Origin: Tachypleus tridentatus
Taxonomy: Eukaryota; Arthropoda; Merostomata; Xiphosura; Limulidae
NCBI RefSeq assembly: GCF_004210375.1
Contig: NC_134825.1
Coordinates: 2,604,001 to 2,668,000, forward strand
Direction: 5' to 3'
Length of the DNA: 64,000 nucleotides
Part shown: positions 12,698 through 27,600 of the stretch, piece by piece
Position numbering within the stretch: position 1 is the stretch's first letter
Layout: every line of letters starts with the position of its first letter
Position numbers and translations under genes: made by a program
The notes under the pieces: generated by a model
Databases searched by the model: none
What the model was told of the DNA's origin: nothing
Seen by the model: only the letters and a program-made list of their open reading frames with translations

Positions 12698-15600
12698 GTA
12701 AGTTTTATAAAAATATAATTCACTTTTTAAATGATTTAAATCTGTAAAGTAATCATTAACTGGTTGTAATGAGTGGTGCAGTTTGTGTGTGTAACCGGTT
12801 AGGTTTGTCAGATGAGATATATTTGTTTAAACTGTTGGTTTCATATCAGAAGACATGTTTACACTATTTGAAAAAAGAGAGGTAAATAAGATTGTACAAT
12901 TATACCAGGGGTTTTATACCAGAAGAGATGATGACTGTATGTTAATTAAAAATGAAGAGATGGTGACTGTATGTCAATTAAAAATGAAGAGATAACCAAG
13001 TTTGTTTATACCAGGGGTTTTATACCAGAAGAGATGGTGACTGTATGTCAATTAAAAATGAAGAGATGGTGACTGTATGTTAATTAAAAATGAAGAGATG
13101 GTGACTGTATGTCAATTAAAAATGAAGAGATAACCAAGTTTGTTTGTTTATACCAGGGGTTTCAAGTTAGAAGAGATGGTTACAGTATGTTAATTAAAAA
13201 TGAAGAGATAACCAAGTTTGTGTGTTTATACCAGGGGTTTTATACCAGAAGAGATGGTGACTGTATGTCAATTAAAAATGAAGAGATAACCAAGTTTGTT
13301 TGTTTATACCAGGGGTTTCAAGTCAGAAGAGTTGGTGACTGTATGTTAATTAAAATGAAGAGATAACCAAGATTGTGCATTTATACCAGGGTTTCATACC
13401 AGAAGAGATGATGACTGTATGCTAATTAAAATGAAGAGATAACCAAGTTTGTTTGTTTATACCAGGGGTTTCAAATCAGAAGAGATGGTGACTGTATGTT
13501 AATTACAAATGAAGAGATAACCAGGTTTGTTTGTTTATACCAGGGGTTTCAAGTCAGAAGAGATGGTGACTATATGTTAATTAAAAATGAAGAGATAACC
13601 AGGTTTGTTTGTTTATACCAGGGGTTTCAAGTCAGAAGAGATGGTGACTATATGTTAATTAAAAATGAAGAGATAACTATGTGTGTTTGTTTATACCAGG
13701 GGTTTCAAGTCAGAAGAGATGGTGACTGTATGTTAATTAAAAATGAAGAGATAATCATGTGTGTTTGTTTATACCAGGGTTTCAAGTCAGAAGAGATGGT
13801 TACAGTATGTTAATTAAAAATGAAGAGATAACCAAGTTTGTGTGTTTATACCAGGGGTTTCAAGTCAGAAGAGATGATGACTGTATGTTATTTAAAAATG
13901 AAGAGATAACCAGGTTTGTTTGTTTATACCAGGGGTGTCAAGTCAGAAGAGATGGTGACTGTATGTTAATTAAAAATGAAGAGATAATCATGTGTGTTTG
14001 TTTATACCAGGGGTTTCAAGTCAGAAGAGATGGTGATTGTATGTTAATTAAAAATGAAGAGATAACCAAGTTTGTGTGTTTATACCAGGGGTTTCAAGTC
14101 AGAAGAGATGGTGATTGTATGTTAATTAAAAATGAAGAGATAACCAAGTTTGTGTGTTGATACCAGGGTTTCAAGTCAGAAGAGATGGTTACAGTATGTT
14201 AATTAAAAATGAAGAGATAACCAAGTTTGTGATACCAGTGTTTTCAGAAGAGATGGTTACAGTATGTTAATTAAAATGAAGAGATAACCAAGTTTGTTTA
14301 TACCAGGGGTTTCAAGTCAGAAGAGATGGTGATTGTATGTTAATTAAAAATGAAGAGATAATTAAGTTTGCCATGCGTTATCTATTTGTTGTTAAGTACT
14401 TACTATATAAAGAAATATGTTATTGTTTTTAAGTAGTTATTATCACAGAGAAATATGAAATCTTTTTTTTTCTCAGTACTTACATACAGCCATGTGCTTT
14501 GCAACAACAAAATTCAAGAACATTATTCACAAGTATTGTCTATTCTTACATCATATTTCTCTACTTTTGACATATGGTGCTGATTTCCTTCCTCCTTCTC
14601 ACACAATAATGTGTACAGCTATTAACCACTTTAACATACTTAATCCTGGGAACCTACACTACAGTTTCTAGTGATAACTGATTGAGCATCTTTAATGTTA
14701 ATTTGGGCACCTTCTCTAATGTTACTAGTACGAGCTGATTGTACATTTTTAATGCTAATTGTATTCACCTACCCTGATGTTTCTAGTACTAGCTGATTGT
14801 ACATTTTTAATGCTAATTGTATTCACCTACCCTGATGTTTCTAGTACTAGCTGATTGTACATTTTTAATGCTAATTGTATTCATCTACCCTGATGTTTCT
14901 AGTACTAGCTAATTGTAAATCTTTAATGCTAATTGTATTCACCTACTCTGATGTTTCTAGTACTAGCTGATTGTACATTTTTAATGCTAATTGTATTCAC
15001 CTACCCTGATGTTTCTAGTACTAGCTGATTGTACATCTTTAATGCTAATTGTATTCACCTACCCTGATGTTTCTAGTACTAGCTAATTGTACATCTTTAA
15101 TGCCAATTGTATTCACCTACCCTGATGTTTTTAGTACTAGCTAATTGTGCATCTTTAATGCTAATTGTATTCACCTACCCTGATGTTTCTAGTACTAGCT
15201 AATTGTACATCTTTAATGCCAATTGTATTCACCTACCCTGATGTTTTTAGTACTAGCTAATTGTGCATCTTTAATGCTAATTGTATTCACCTACCCTGAT
15301 GTTTCTAGTACCAGCTGATTGTACATCTTTAATGCTAATTGTATTCACCTACCCTGATGTTTCTAGTACTAGCTGATTGTACATCTTTAATGCTAATTGT
15401 ATTCACCTACCCTGATGTTTCTAGTACTAGCTGATTGTACATTTTTAATGCTAATTGTATTCATCCACCCTGATGTTTCTAGTACTAGCTAATTGTACAT
15501 CTTTAATGCTAATTGTATTCACCTACCCTAATGTTTTTAGTACTAGCTGATTGTACATCTTTAATGCTAATTGTATTCACCTACCCTGATGTTTCTAGTA

Positions 15601-18600
15601 CTAGCTAATTGTACATCTTTAATGCTAATTGTATTCACCTACCCTGATGTTTCTAGTACTAGCTGATTGTACATCTTTAATGCTAATTGTTTTCACCTAC
15701 CCTAATGTTTTTAGTACTAGCTGATTGTACATCTTTAATGCTAATTGTATTCACCTACCCTGATGTTTCTAGTACTAGCTAATTGTACATTTTTAATGCT
15801 AATTGTATTCACCTACCCTGATGTTTTTAGTACTAGCTGATTGTACATTTTTAATGCTAATTGTATTCACCTACCCTGATGTTTTTAGTACTAGCTGATT
15901 GTACATCTTTATTGCTAATCCTGTGCCTGTACCCTAATATTTATAGAAACTAGTTGTTAAACTTCTTTTATTTATGTGAGTGTTCCTGTTTATTTTGTAT
16001 CTGCTTAAATAGGAATAATTTTTTTGGTAAGATATCAACAAAATGAAATGCTATTTAATTGTATATTTTTAATATATCTGTTCTATTTTTTCAAAGAACA
16101 TGGTCAGACAGGGAAATTCGAACGGTGTTAACCCACCTGTACAACCTGCCATTAGAATATGCCAAAATTCAAGAGTTTGAGGCTAATATAATCAACTGTA
16201 GCAAACATTTAGCAACAAGATATGTTGAAGTCTCTGTACCACCATATGAACGATATTTGGATTCGAAGCTGGTACGTAATATTTAGCAATGAGATTTATT
16301 AAACCTTTTATGCTACCACATGACGAATGGTATTTGTATTTAAATCTCTATGCTATCATATGAATGTTATTTGTATTGAAAGCTGATATTTATTATGTAG
16401 CAATGAGATATATTAAAATCTCTGCACCACGATATGAACGTTACTTGAAAGTTTATCAACAAGATATATTTAAATCTTTACAATATTTTGTGTCAGAGCT
16501 GGTACTGAATTTTTGAAGTTTATGCTGCAAAGAAAAGGTTTCACTTTCCTGATATTTTCTGTGCTCTGTATAGCAGAGTTTTAACTGATTTTTAAAAATT
16601 GAAAGAGTAAAACGTTAAAAAGGTGAATAAGTTCCATTAGTTATTTAAAAGCAAGAGTTGGTTATTCTATATGTGAAGGTTTGGGTCCATTTTAATTTAC
16701 CATATTGTAACCACATTAATTTAGGTATGTGAATAATGTTATCTTATTTCATTGATTTCGGTATTATTCAATGTGGTATCTTTCTAATGATCATATGTGT
16801 ATGTTAAAGATTTCTAATTTGCTAGGGATGAAATTTGAAAGAGAATCTGTGATGTAGAGACCTAATTCATTCTCTGATTGCCTGTTCTCCCTGTTGTTGA
16901 GTGCCTATTCAAGACTCATCAGCACAGCTTAGGTTAGCAAACCAATGAAATGCCATTAGGGTTCTTATAATGGTAAAGGGATGAAAAAGAAATCTTTATA
17001 CGCTATCTTGAAATAGTTGATCATCTGTATATGTATAATGTTGAATAATGAGTTGATAAAGTCATACACTATTCACATACCTGGAGGTTTTGCATGGTGA
17101 AATAAAATGGAACCGAAAACCCAGTGAGGCCTCTAGATCACAGATTTTCAACAATAAACTTTATATTGGAATGCTCAAAAACTGAAGACATTCTTTAACT
17201 GATTCAACATTGTTAAACAGACATGTTGTCAACACTCAGCATTGTTAAACGGACACTGTCAACACTGAGCATTGTTAAATAGGCACATTGTCAACACATC
17301 TTCTGTTGAACACAGGCCTAAACCTTTCAGGAGAGGACTGTAATGAAACTGTGACCAACATACAAGATTTTTGGACAGCATTGACCTATTGGTTTATCTC
17401 AGCTATTCCATTGTCTAAATAAACGTAAAGAAAAACGACTTAAAGCCAACCTTTATCACTCATATATACTTATCAAGTTTTTCCTTAAACCTATTTAAAT
17501 TTTCTGCCTCTACAACATCTGAAGGCAATGTATTACCAAGGCCAGCCACCCTATTAGAAAAATGGTCTCAGCTGAAGGTGACTCCTATCCTACCAAAATT
17601 TATACTTGTGTACCCTAGTCCTACTGTTCTCGCCATTAAGTATGAAAAAGATGATGCATCAACACTTTCAATTCCATTTATAATCTTAAACACCTCAATC
17701 AGATTCTCTTGAATCTGTAATTAACGTATTAAAGTTGTGAAAGTAAGGTAACAGTTTGATTTATTTACCTTTGAAACTGATGTAATCTGTGTCAGGGATC
17801 TTTTAAACTTCCAATTCTTTTCTTAACTAGTTCAGAATTAATGCAGTCACCTTGTTTGATCTCATTTCTGTTTAGCCACTGTTCAAGATATACTGCTCAC
17901 ATCTTCATTAGTAGAAAACTAATGAAAAACCGAAATTTAATAACCCGGTCATCTCATAATTATCAGATACAAGCTTTCCTTCATCATCCCTCAAGGGTCC
18001 TACCTCCATTCTAACATTTTGTTTACCCTTAGTGTATCTAAAGAAATCCTACCTGTTGATTTTTCCACTTTGAGCCAATCTTTTCTAATACATCATTTTT
18101 GATGTCTTAATTTAACTGTTTCACCAGCTCTCTTAATCATCTATGATCTTCTAAATCTCTTGTCATATCAGTCAATTTAAATGTTTTACATTTATAGAGC
18201 TTTTCTTTAATTTTGTTTCTTAAACTCCTTGTGAGCCAATTGTTTTGTTTCTATTTACCTTGAATATTTAAAATAAAGTATCTTCACAAGTTTTCCACAT
18301 CTGATAAGTATCTTCAGATAACTCAGCTGCACAATTCACAACAAATAATTCTTGTTCCTTCCCTTAAAAATTTGCTTTTATGAAATTTGGAATCAAAATA
18401 TTATTCCAAATTTCCATATGCAGCAAAACATCAAACCTAATACAGCAGTGATCACTTGTACCTAAGTGTTCTTCAGTTTATACCCTCTCAAGCATTTCTA
18501 CATTAGAAGTTAACAGTAAATCTAAAATAGCAATATTTCTATTAGCTCCCATGAACAGTTGGTGAAGAAATTCATCTTGAACAATTTCCAAAAACCTTTT

Positions 18601-21600
18601 ATCCCCCATGGTTTGACTCTGGCATTTCCTAGTCAGCATGTTTGAAATTAAAATCATCCATAATTATTACTTCATTAACAGCTGAAATATTTATTTCACA
18701 TTAAAGTTTCTCACTAATTTCTACCAAGAACTTTTTGTATTGATATCTACTAACAGAAACTTTGCTATTATCTTTAATATTTCCATCTTCAACAGATTGT
18801 AACTCACACTATGTATAGAGCTATTCCTTCCTTTCTTTCTACTACTCTGTCCCTGTGAAACAACCTGTAATTATGTATTTTAAAGAAGTTTCAGTCATCA
18901 CAATCATATACTATATTTCAGTTATTTCCATTATATCAAAATCTTCTATTCTTACCAGTGTCCTAAAGTCATCTGTTTTATTTCTTGTATTTCCAGCATT
19001 ACTACAGTAATAATTAAGCCTATTCTTATAACTACACTTATATTTATTTCCTATGCTATAATTTCCTCTGCATCTCAGTTTTGTTTCATTTACTTTATCC
19101 TTTCCACTACTATCTAGACCTAGTGTAAAACTTCTCTTATTTGTAGCTGAGTTAATATTCCTTACAAACATACCAGATCCTGTCATACTTAAGTTAACAC
19201 TTCCCTTATTTACAGCTGAGTTAATATCCCATACAAACATACCAGAACCTTTCATACTTAAGTTAACACTTCCCTTATTTACAGCTGAGTTAATATTCCT
19301 TACAAACATACCAGACCCTGTCATACTTAAGTTAACACTTCCCTTATTTACAGCTGAGTTAATATTCCTTACAAACATACCAGACCCTGTCATACTTAAG
19401 TTAACACTTCCCTTATTTACAGCTGAGTTAATATCCCTTACAAACATACCAGACCCTGTCATACTTAAGTTAACACTTCCGTTATTTACAGCTGAGTTAA
19501 TATCCCTTACAAACATACCAGACCCTTTCATACTTAAGTGTAAACCTCTCTAGTCCAAAGAGTTCCCTTCTTCTACTGAAGTGATCCTACCAGTCCAACC
19601 AGCTAATTTCTTCATCTGTATATACTAACTTAAGCTTAGCATTTAGCCATTGGGACCTGCTTATAACTTCATCCCCACAGTTAATTCCAATCAGTATCCC
19701 TGACAAAATTAAGCTGTAGTATTTTTCTTTAAATACTTCTATCAACCCTTTGTACTTATTAATTAGCTTCTCTGACTTACCTTTCCCTGTATCGTTAGCT
19801 CCTAAATGTGGTCCCTTTATTTTATGTTCTGCTCTGTTAGTTGTATCCTCCATCCATGATTTTGATTCTCCCCCTGTTTACTTCACAGACTATCTTATAC
19901 ACATGCCTTATCAAGGAATCACCTATAACTGTAACAACTTTATCATCCACATCATTCACAGTTCCTCATCTTCATGGATGAAATTTGTTCTTCAAATAGG
20001 CTTACTACAATTAAATTCATTACTTTTCTTCCTAATAGTACTTTATCTATCTTCCTGAAAGTCACTGTTAGCTTATTTATCTCTTGCATGTAAAAACCTT
20101 AAGCTCCTTCTGAAATCTGCTACCATTTCTCACAGTCTACACTTATCTTTATCTGTTACCTATAGAATAGCCTTCAGTGTACAAACTTTACATACAAATT
20201 GCACACCTTCGTTACTAGCTTCCTTAAAAGTACGTGCCAGTCCAGAGTTCCCAAATAAAACCCACTCATTGCACCTATCACATCTAACAAATTGTGAATG
20301 CTTAACTCTTAGACTTAATCTTAATTACTGTATTTATATTTATAGCCTGAAAATAAGTACTTAATATCAAATACCAGTATCCTATTGTTGACACTGTTGC
20401 TGTTAAGCCTAATGTTTAAGAACCAATATTATTTTTGAACCCTGTTTTGTTTTCAGAAACCTACTCATTGCACCTATCACATCTAACAAATTGTGAATGC
20501 TTATCTCTTAGACTTAAACTTAATTACTGTATTTATATTTATAGCCTGAAAATAAATACTGAATATCAAATACCAGTATCCTGTTGTTGACACTGTTGCT
20601 GTTAAGCCTAATGTTTAAGAACCAATATTATTTTTGAACCCTGTTTTGTTTTCACACTAAACTTTACGTATAATTATAAAAAAATTATAAACAGAACTTA
20701 ATAATTTAAGGAACTAACAATATATATGTAACGTTAATAATAAAATATATTTAGCCTGATTTATAACCTATCTATAAGTTATAATAGTATAAGCTGAATT
20801 TAAAATACCAACAGACAATAAACTAGTTTTTAAGATTGTATTTATTTAATAAAACAATGTATCTATCCTGTTTTACTGCTATATTGAAATATACCCAAGC
20901 TTAAACTACTTTTACATGTACTAAGTTCATTTTAATGTAGTAGTCAAATTTGCATCATTAAACTCGTTAAGTTACAACTTTGACCTTCTTATTTTTATGT
21001 ACCAGAATTAATATATCTAGTTATTACTTGATATTGAACCTTAATTACTACAAATTTTAATTAACAGACTGTTGCATATTAAACGTCAGATTTTTATGTG
21101 CAAATTTGAAACTCGATTTTTAATGGCTGAAAGAGAAACATTATTGTCAATTTGTCAGAATAATAAAGTATATTGTCTAGGTCATTTAAAGTTCACTTTA
21201 TTTTTCTTATTTCAGAAACTAAATCATATTTATATTCATTTTTGCCACCATGGATAAAAATTGATATTTGTGTAATTTTATTGTATGAACTCAAGCTTGG
21301 TCATAATGTGGCAACAGCAGCTTGTAATACCAATCATGCATTTGGTGATGGCACAGCTAATGAGTACACAATGCAGCATTGGTTTAGATGATTTTGCTCT
21401 GGTGACAGTTTGATAATGGAGCTAGTTATGATGTCAAATCATTCTTTACAAATACACCTGTAGCTGAAAACATTAACCCTTGCTTTAAGCTGTTATTTGT
21501 TAGGAATGAAATTATACAAGGTATAGTTTAAAATATTTTTAAACTACTTGTACATTTTGCTCTGATATCACATGCTTAACGGACATTGTGAGGACATCAG

Positions 21601-24600
21601 GTTCAATATGTGACCTCTGTATCATTGTTAGGAACAGATTTGTGGTTATTTTCATAATTGTGAATTAATCAACTGTTTTGTTTTTTGCTTTAGACATTTG
21701 ATGTGGATTAACATGCTATGTAATTATTAAATACAGCTATGAAAGATGTGACAAAGAAATTTAATAAAAACATGTTTTATTCTGCTTTAGCAAACAGTCT
21801 CCCAGTACTTAATTGAGGCATGTCCACCAATAGCTGAACTACTGAACAAGGTATTTGGAGTGAAACAGAAGTATGATTTTGAAGTGATGGGAGAGGAAGA
21901 AGTTACTTTCAAAATGATCGGATCTAATTTGTCTCAAGTTATTGGGCAGCTCGACCAAGTTCGAAAAAACCCTACGTGTGTAATTCAAACTAATAATTGT
22001 TTATAAAGTAAATTTATAATGAAGTCAGATCAGCAAATTGAAATGATGAATATTAATCCTGTTCTATGACTGTACAAAATGTATAACTAAGGTGTGAAAA
22101 TTAGCATTATATATGAGATTGTTGTTTTTTAATCAGTATTTTACATTCTTTACAAAATTAGCATTATATATGAGATTGTTGTTTTTTAATCAGTATTTTA
22201 CATTATTTACAAAATTAGCATTATATATGAGATTGTTGTTTTTTAATCAGTATTTTACATTCTTTACAAAATTAGCATTATATACAAGATTGTTTTTTAA
22301 TCAGTATTTTACATTCTTTACAAAATTAGCATTATATACAAGATTGTTGTTTTGTAATCAGTATTTTACATTCTTTACAAAATTAACATTATACATAAGA
22401 TTGTTGTTTTTTAATCAGTATTTTACATTCTTTACAAAATTAGCATTATACATAAGATTGTTGTTTTTTAATCAGTATTTTACATTCTTTACAAAATTAG
22501 CATTATACATAAGATTGTTGTTTTTTAATCAGTATTTTACATTCTTTACAAAATTAGCATTATATATGAGATTGTTGTTTTTTAATCAGTATTTTACATT
22601 CTTTACAAAATTAGCATTATATATGAGATTGTTGTTTTTTAATCAGTATTTTACATTCTTTACAAAATTAGCGTTATATACAAGATTGTTGTTTTTTAAT
22701 CAGTATTTTACATTCTTTACAAAATTAGCATTATATACAAGATTGTTGTTTTGTAATCAGTATTTTACATTCTTTACAAAATTAGCATTATATACAAGAT
22801 TGTTTTTAATCAGTATTTTACATTCTTTACAAAATTAGCATTATATACAAGATTGTTGTTTTTAATCAGTATTTTACATTCTTTACAAAATTAGCATTAT
22901 ATATAAGATTGTTGTTTTTAATCAGTATTTTACATTCTTTACAAAATTAGCATTATATATAAGATTGTTGTTTTTTAATCAGTATTTTACATTCTTTACA
23001 AAATTAGCATTATATATAAGATTGTTGTTTTTTAATCAGTATTTTACATTCTTTACAAAATTAGCATTATATATAAGATTGTTGTTTTTAATCAGTATTT
23101 TACATTCTTTACAAAATTAGCATTATATATAAGATTGTTGTTTTTAATCAGTATTTTACATTCTTTACAAAATTAGCTTTACAAAACATTATATATAAGA
23201 GTTTTTAATCAGTGTTTTACATTCTTTACAAAATTAGCATTATATATAAGATTGTTGTTTTTTAATCAGTGTTTTACATTCTTTACAAAATTAGCATTAT
23301 ATATAAGATTGTTGTTTTTTAATTAGTATTTTACATTCTTTACAAAATTAACATTATATATAAGATTGTTGTTTTTTAATCAGTATTTTACATTCTTTAC
23401 AAAATTAGCATTATATACAAGATTGTTGTTTTTTAATCAGTATTTTACATTCTTTACAAAATTAGCATTATATATAAGATTGTTGTTTTTTAACCAGTAT
23501 TTTACATTCTTTACAAAATTAGCATTATATATAAGATTGTTGTTTTTTAACCAGTATTTTACATTCTTTACAAAATTAGCATTATATATAAGATTGTTGT
23601 TTTTTAACCAGTATTTTACATTCTTTAGAAAATTAGCATTATATATAGATTGTTGTTTTTAACCAGTATTTTACATTCTTTACAAAATTAGCATTATATA
23701 TAAGATTGTTGTTTTTAATTAGTATTTTACATTCTTTACAAAATTAACATTATATATAAGATTGTTGTTTTTTAATCAGTATTTTACATTCTTTACAAAA
23801 TTAGCATTATATTTAAGATTGTTGTTTTTTAATCAGTATTTTACATTCTTTACAAAATTAACATTATATATAAGATTGTTGTTTTTAATCAGTATTTTAC
23901 ATTCTTTACAAAATTAGCATTATATATATAAGATTGTTGTTTTTTAACCAGTATTTTACATTCTTTACAAAATTAGCATTATATATAAGATTGTTGTTTT
24001 TTAACCAGTATTTTACATTCTTTACAAAATTAGCATTATATATAAGATTGTTGTTTTTTAATCAGTATTTTACATTCTTTACAAAATTAGCATTATATAT
24101 AAGATTGTTGTTTTTTAATCAGTATTTTACATTCTTTACAAAATTAGCATTATATATAAGATTGTTGTTTTTAATTAGTATTTTACATTATTTACAAAAT
24201 TAACATTATATATAAGATTGTTGTTTTTTAATCAGTATTTTACATTCTTTACAAAATTAGCATTATATACAAGATTGTTGTTTTTTAATCAGTATTACAT
24301 TCTTTACAAAATTAGCATTATATATAAGATTGTTGTTTTTTAATCAGTATTTTACATTCTTTACAAAATTAGCATTATATATAAGATTGTTTTTTAATCA
24401 GTATTTTACATTCTTTACAAAATTAGCATTATATATAAGATTGTTGTTTTTTAATCAGTATTTTACATTCTTTACAAAATTAGCATTATATATAAGATTG
24501 TTGTTTTTAATCAGTATTTTACATTCTTTACAAAATTAGCATTATATATAAGATTGTTTTTAATCAGTTTTACATTTTTAATCAGTATTTTACATTACAT

Positions 24601-27600
24601 TTTTTACAAAATTAGCATTATATATAAGATTGTTGTTTTTTAATCAGTATTTTACATTTTTTACAAAATTAGCATTATATATAAGATTGTTGTTTTTTAA
24701 TCAGTATTTTACATTTTTTACAAAATTAGCATTATATATAAGATTGTTGTTTTTAATCAGTATTTTACATTCTTTACAAAATTAGCATTATATATAAGAT
24801 TGTTGTTTTTTAATCAGTATTTTACATTCTTTACAAAATTAGCATTATATATAAGATTGTTGTTTTTAATCAGTATTTTACATTCTTTACAAAATTAGCA
24901 TTATATATATAAGATTGTTGTTTTTTAATCAGTATTTTACATTCTTTACAAAATTAACATTATATATAAGATTGTTGTTTTTAATCAGTATTTTACATTC
25001 TTTACAAAATTAGCATTATATATAAGATTGTTGTTTTTTAATCAGTATTTTACATTCTTTACAAAATTAGCATTATATATAAGATTGTTGTTTTTTAATC
25101 AGTATTTTACATTCTTTACAAAATTAGCATTATATATAAGATTGTTGTTTTTTAATCAGTATTTTACATTCTTTACAAAATTAGCATTATATATAAGATT
25201 GTTGTTTTTAATCAGTATTTTACATTCTTTACAAAATTAGCATTATATATAAGATTGTTGTTTTTAATCAGTATTTTACATTTTTTACAAAATTAGCATT
25301 ATATATAAGATTGTTGTTTTTAATCAGTATTTTACATTTTTTACAAAATTAGCATTATATATAAGATTGTTGTTTTTAATCAGTATTTTACATTTTTTAC
25401 AAAATTAGCATTATATATAAGATTGTTGTTTTTTAATCAGTATTTTACATTCTTTACAAAATTAGCATTATATATAAGATTGTTGTTTTTTAATCAGTAT
25501 TTTACATTCTTTACAAAATTAGCATTATATATAAGATTGTTGTTTTTAATCAGTATTTTACATTCTTTACAAAATTAGCATTATATATAAGATTGTTGTT
25601 TTTTAATCAGTATTTTACATTCTTTACAAAATTAGCATTATATATAAGATTGTTGTTTTTTAATCAGTATTTTACATTTTTTACAAAATTAGCATTATAT
25701 ATAAGATTGTTGTTTTTTAATCAGTATTTTACATTCTTTACAAAATTAGCATTATATATAGCATTGTTGTTTTTTAATCAGTATTTTACATTCTTTACAA
25801 ATTAGCATTATATACAAGATTGTTGTTTTTTAATCAGTATTACATTCTTTACAAAATTAGCATTATATATAAGATTGTTGTTTTTTAATCAGTATTTTAC
25901 ATTTTTTACAAAATTAGCATTATATATAAGATTGTTGTTTTTTAATCAGTATTTTACATTTTTTACAAAATTAGCATTATATATAAGATTGTTGTTTTTT
26001 AATCAGTATTTTACATTTTTTACAAAATTAGCATTATATATGATTGTTGTTTTTTAATCAGTATTTTACATTTTTTACAAAATTAGCATTATATATGATT
26101 GTTGTTTTTTAATCAGTATTTTACATTCTTTACAAAATTAGCATTATATATAAGATTGTTGTTTTTTAATCAGTATTTTACATTCTTTACAAAATTAGCA
26201 TTATATATAAGATTGTTGTTTTTTTAATCAGTATTTTATATTCTTTACCAGAAAATTTATTTGTATGAATGACAACATTCGACATGGAACGAAAGAGGCA
26301 GAAATAGTAAGTATTGACATATGAGATTCAGCATGAGTGTAGTAATCTACTAAAATAACATCAGAAGAGTTCAAGTGTAGTAATCTACTAAAATAACATC
26401 AGAAGAGTTCAAGTGTAGAAATCTACTAAAATAACATCAGAAGAGTTCAAGTGTAGTAATCTACTAAAATAACATCAGAAGAGTTCAACTGTAGTAATCT
26501 ACTAAAATAACATCAGAAGAGTTCAAGTATAGTATTCTACTAAAATAACATCAGAAGAGTTCAACTGTAGTAATCTACTAAAATAACATCAGAAGAGTTC
26601 AAGTGTAGTAATCTACTAAAATAACATCAGAAGAGTTCAAGTATAGTAATCTACTAAAATAACATCAGAAGAGTTCAACTGTAGTAATCTACTAAAATAG
26701 CATCAGAAGAGTTCAAGTGTAGTAATCTACTAAAATAACATCAGAAGAGTTCAAATGTAATAATCTACTAAAATAACATCAGCAGAGTTCAAGTGTAGTA
26801 ATCTACTAAAATAACATCAGAAGAGTTCAAGTATAGTATTCTACTAAAATAACATCAGAAGAGTTCAAGTGTAGTAATCTACTAAAATAACATCAGAAGA
26901 GTTCAAGTATAGTAATCTACTAAAATAACATCAGCAGAGTTCAAGTATAGTAATCTACTAAAATAACATCAGAAGAGTTCAAGTGTAGTAATCTACTAAA
27001 ATAACATCAGAAGAGTTCAAGTGTAGTAATCTACTAAAATAACATCAGAAGAGTTCAAGTGTAGTAATCTGTTAAAATAACATCAGAAGAGTTCAAGTGT
27101 AGTATTCTACTAAAATAACATCAGAAGAGTTCAAGTGTAGTAATCTGTTAAAATAACATCAGAAGAGTTCAAGTGTAGTATTCTGTTAAAATAACATCAG
27201 AAGAGTTCAAATGTAGTATTCTACTAAAATAACATCAGAAGAGTTCAAATGTAGTATTCTACTAAAATAACACCTGCATAATTTAAGTGTATTCTGGTTA
27301 AATAACACAGAAATAGTCCAAGTGTGTTCTAGTTAAATAATACATGGATACTTCAAGTGTATTCTGGTTAAACAACACAAAGCTATTCCAAGTGTATCCT
27401 ACTTAAATAACACAAAGATAGTCCAAGTGTATTAAAGTAACTTCACCAGAAAACTTTAAATGTTAGTTTTTGGTTTATTTTCAATGTTAGTTTTGTGTTT
27501 GAGTTGTGTTTTGTTTTCTTAATTTGCATCATAAGCGAGTTAATTTGTTATTAATAATACCAACATATGTTAGCCAACCATAAATACATTTATTTTGTTT

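Noticed and set aside
13109..14160. Repeat protein genes with LIKNEEITKFVCLYQGF
   Set aside because: Intronic minisatellite; frame is broken by unit-length variants and no splice sites flank it.
22113..26057. Series of phenylalanine-rich proteins on the + strand
   Set aside because: They are translations of the 57-bp intronic repeat, which stays open because 57 is a multiple of three; they lie between two verified GNPTAB exons.
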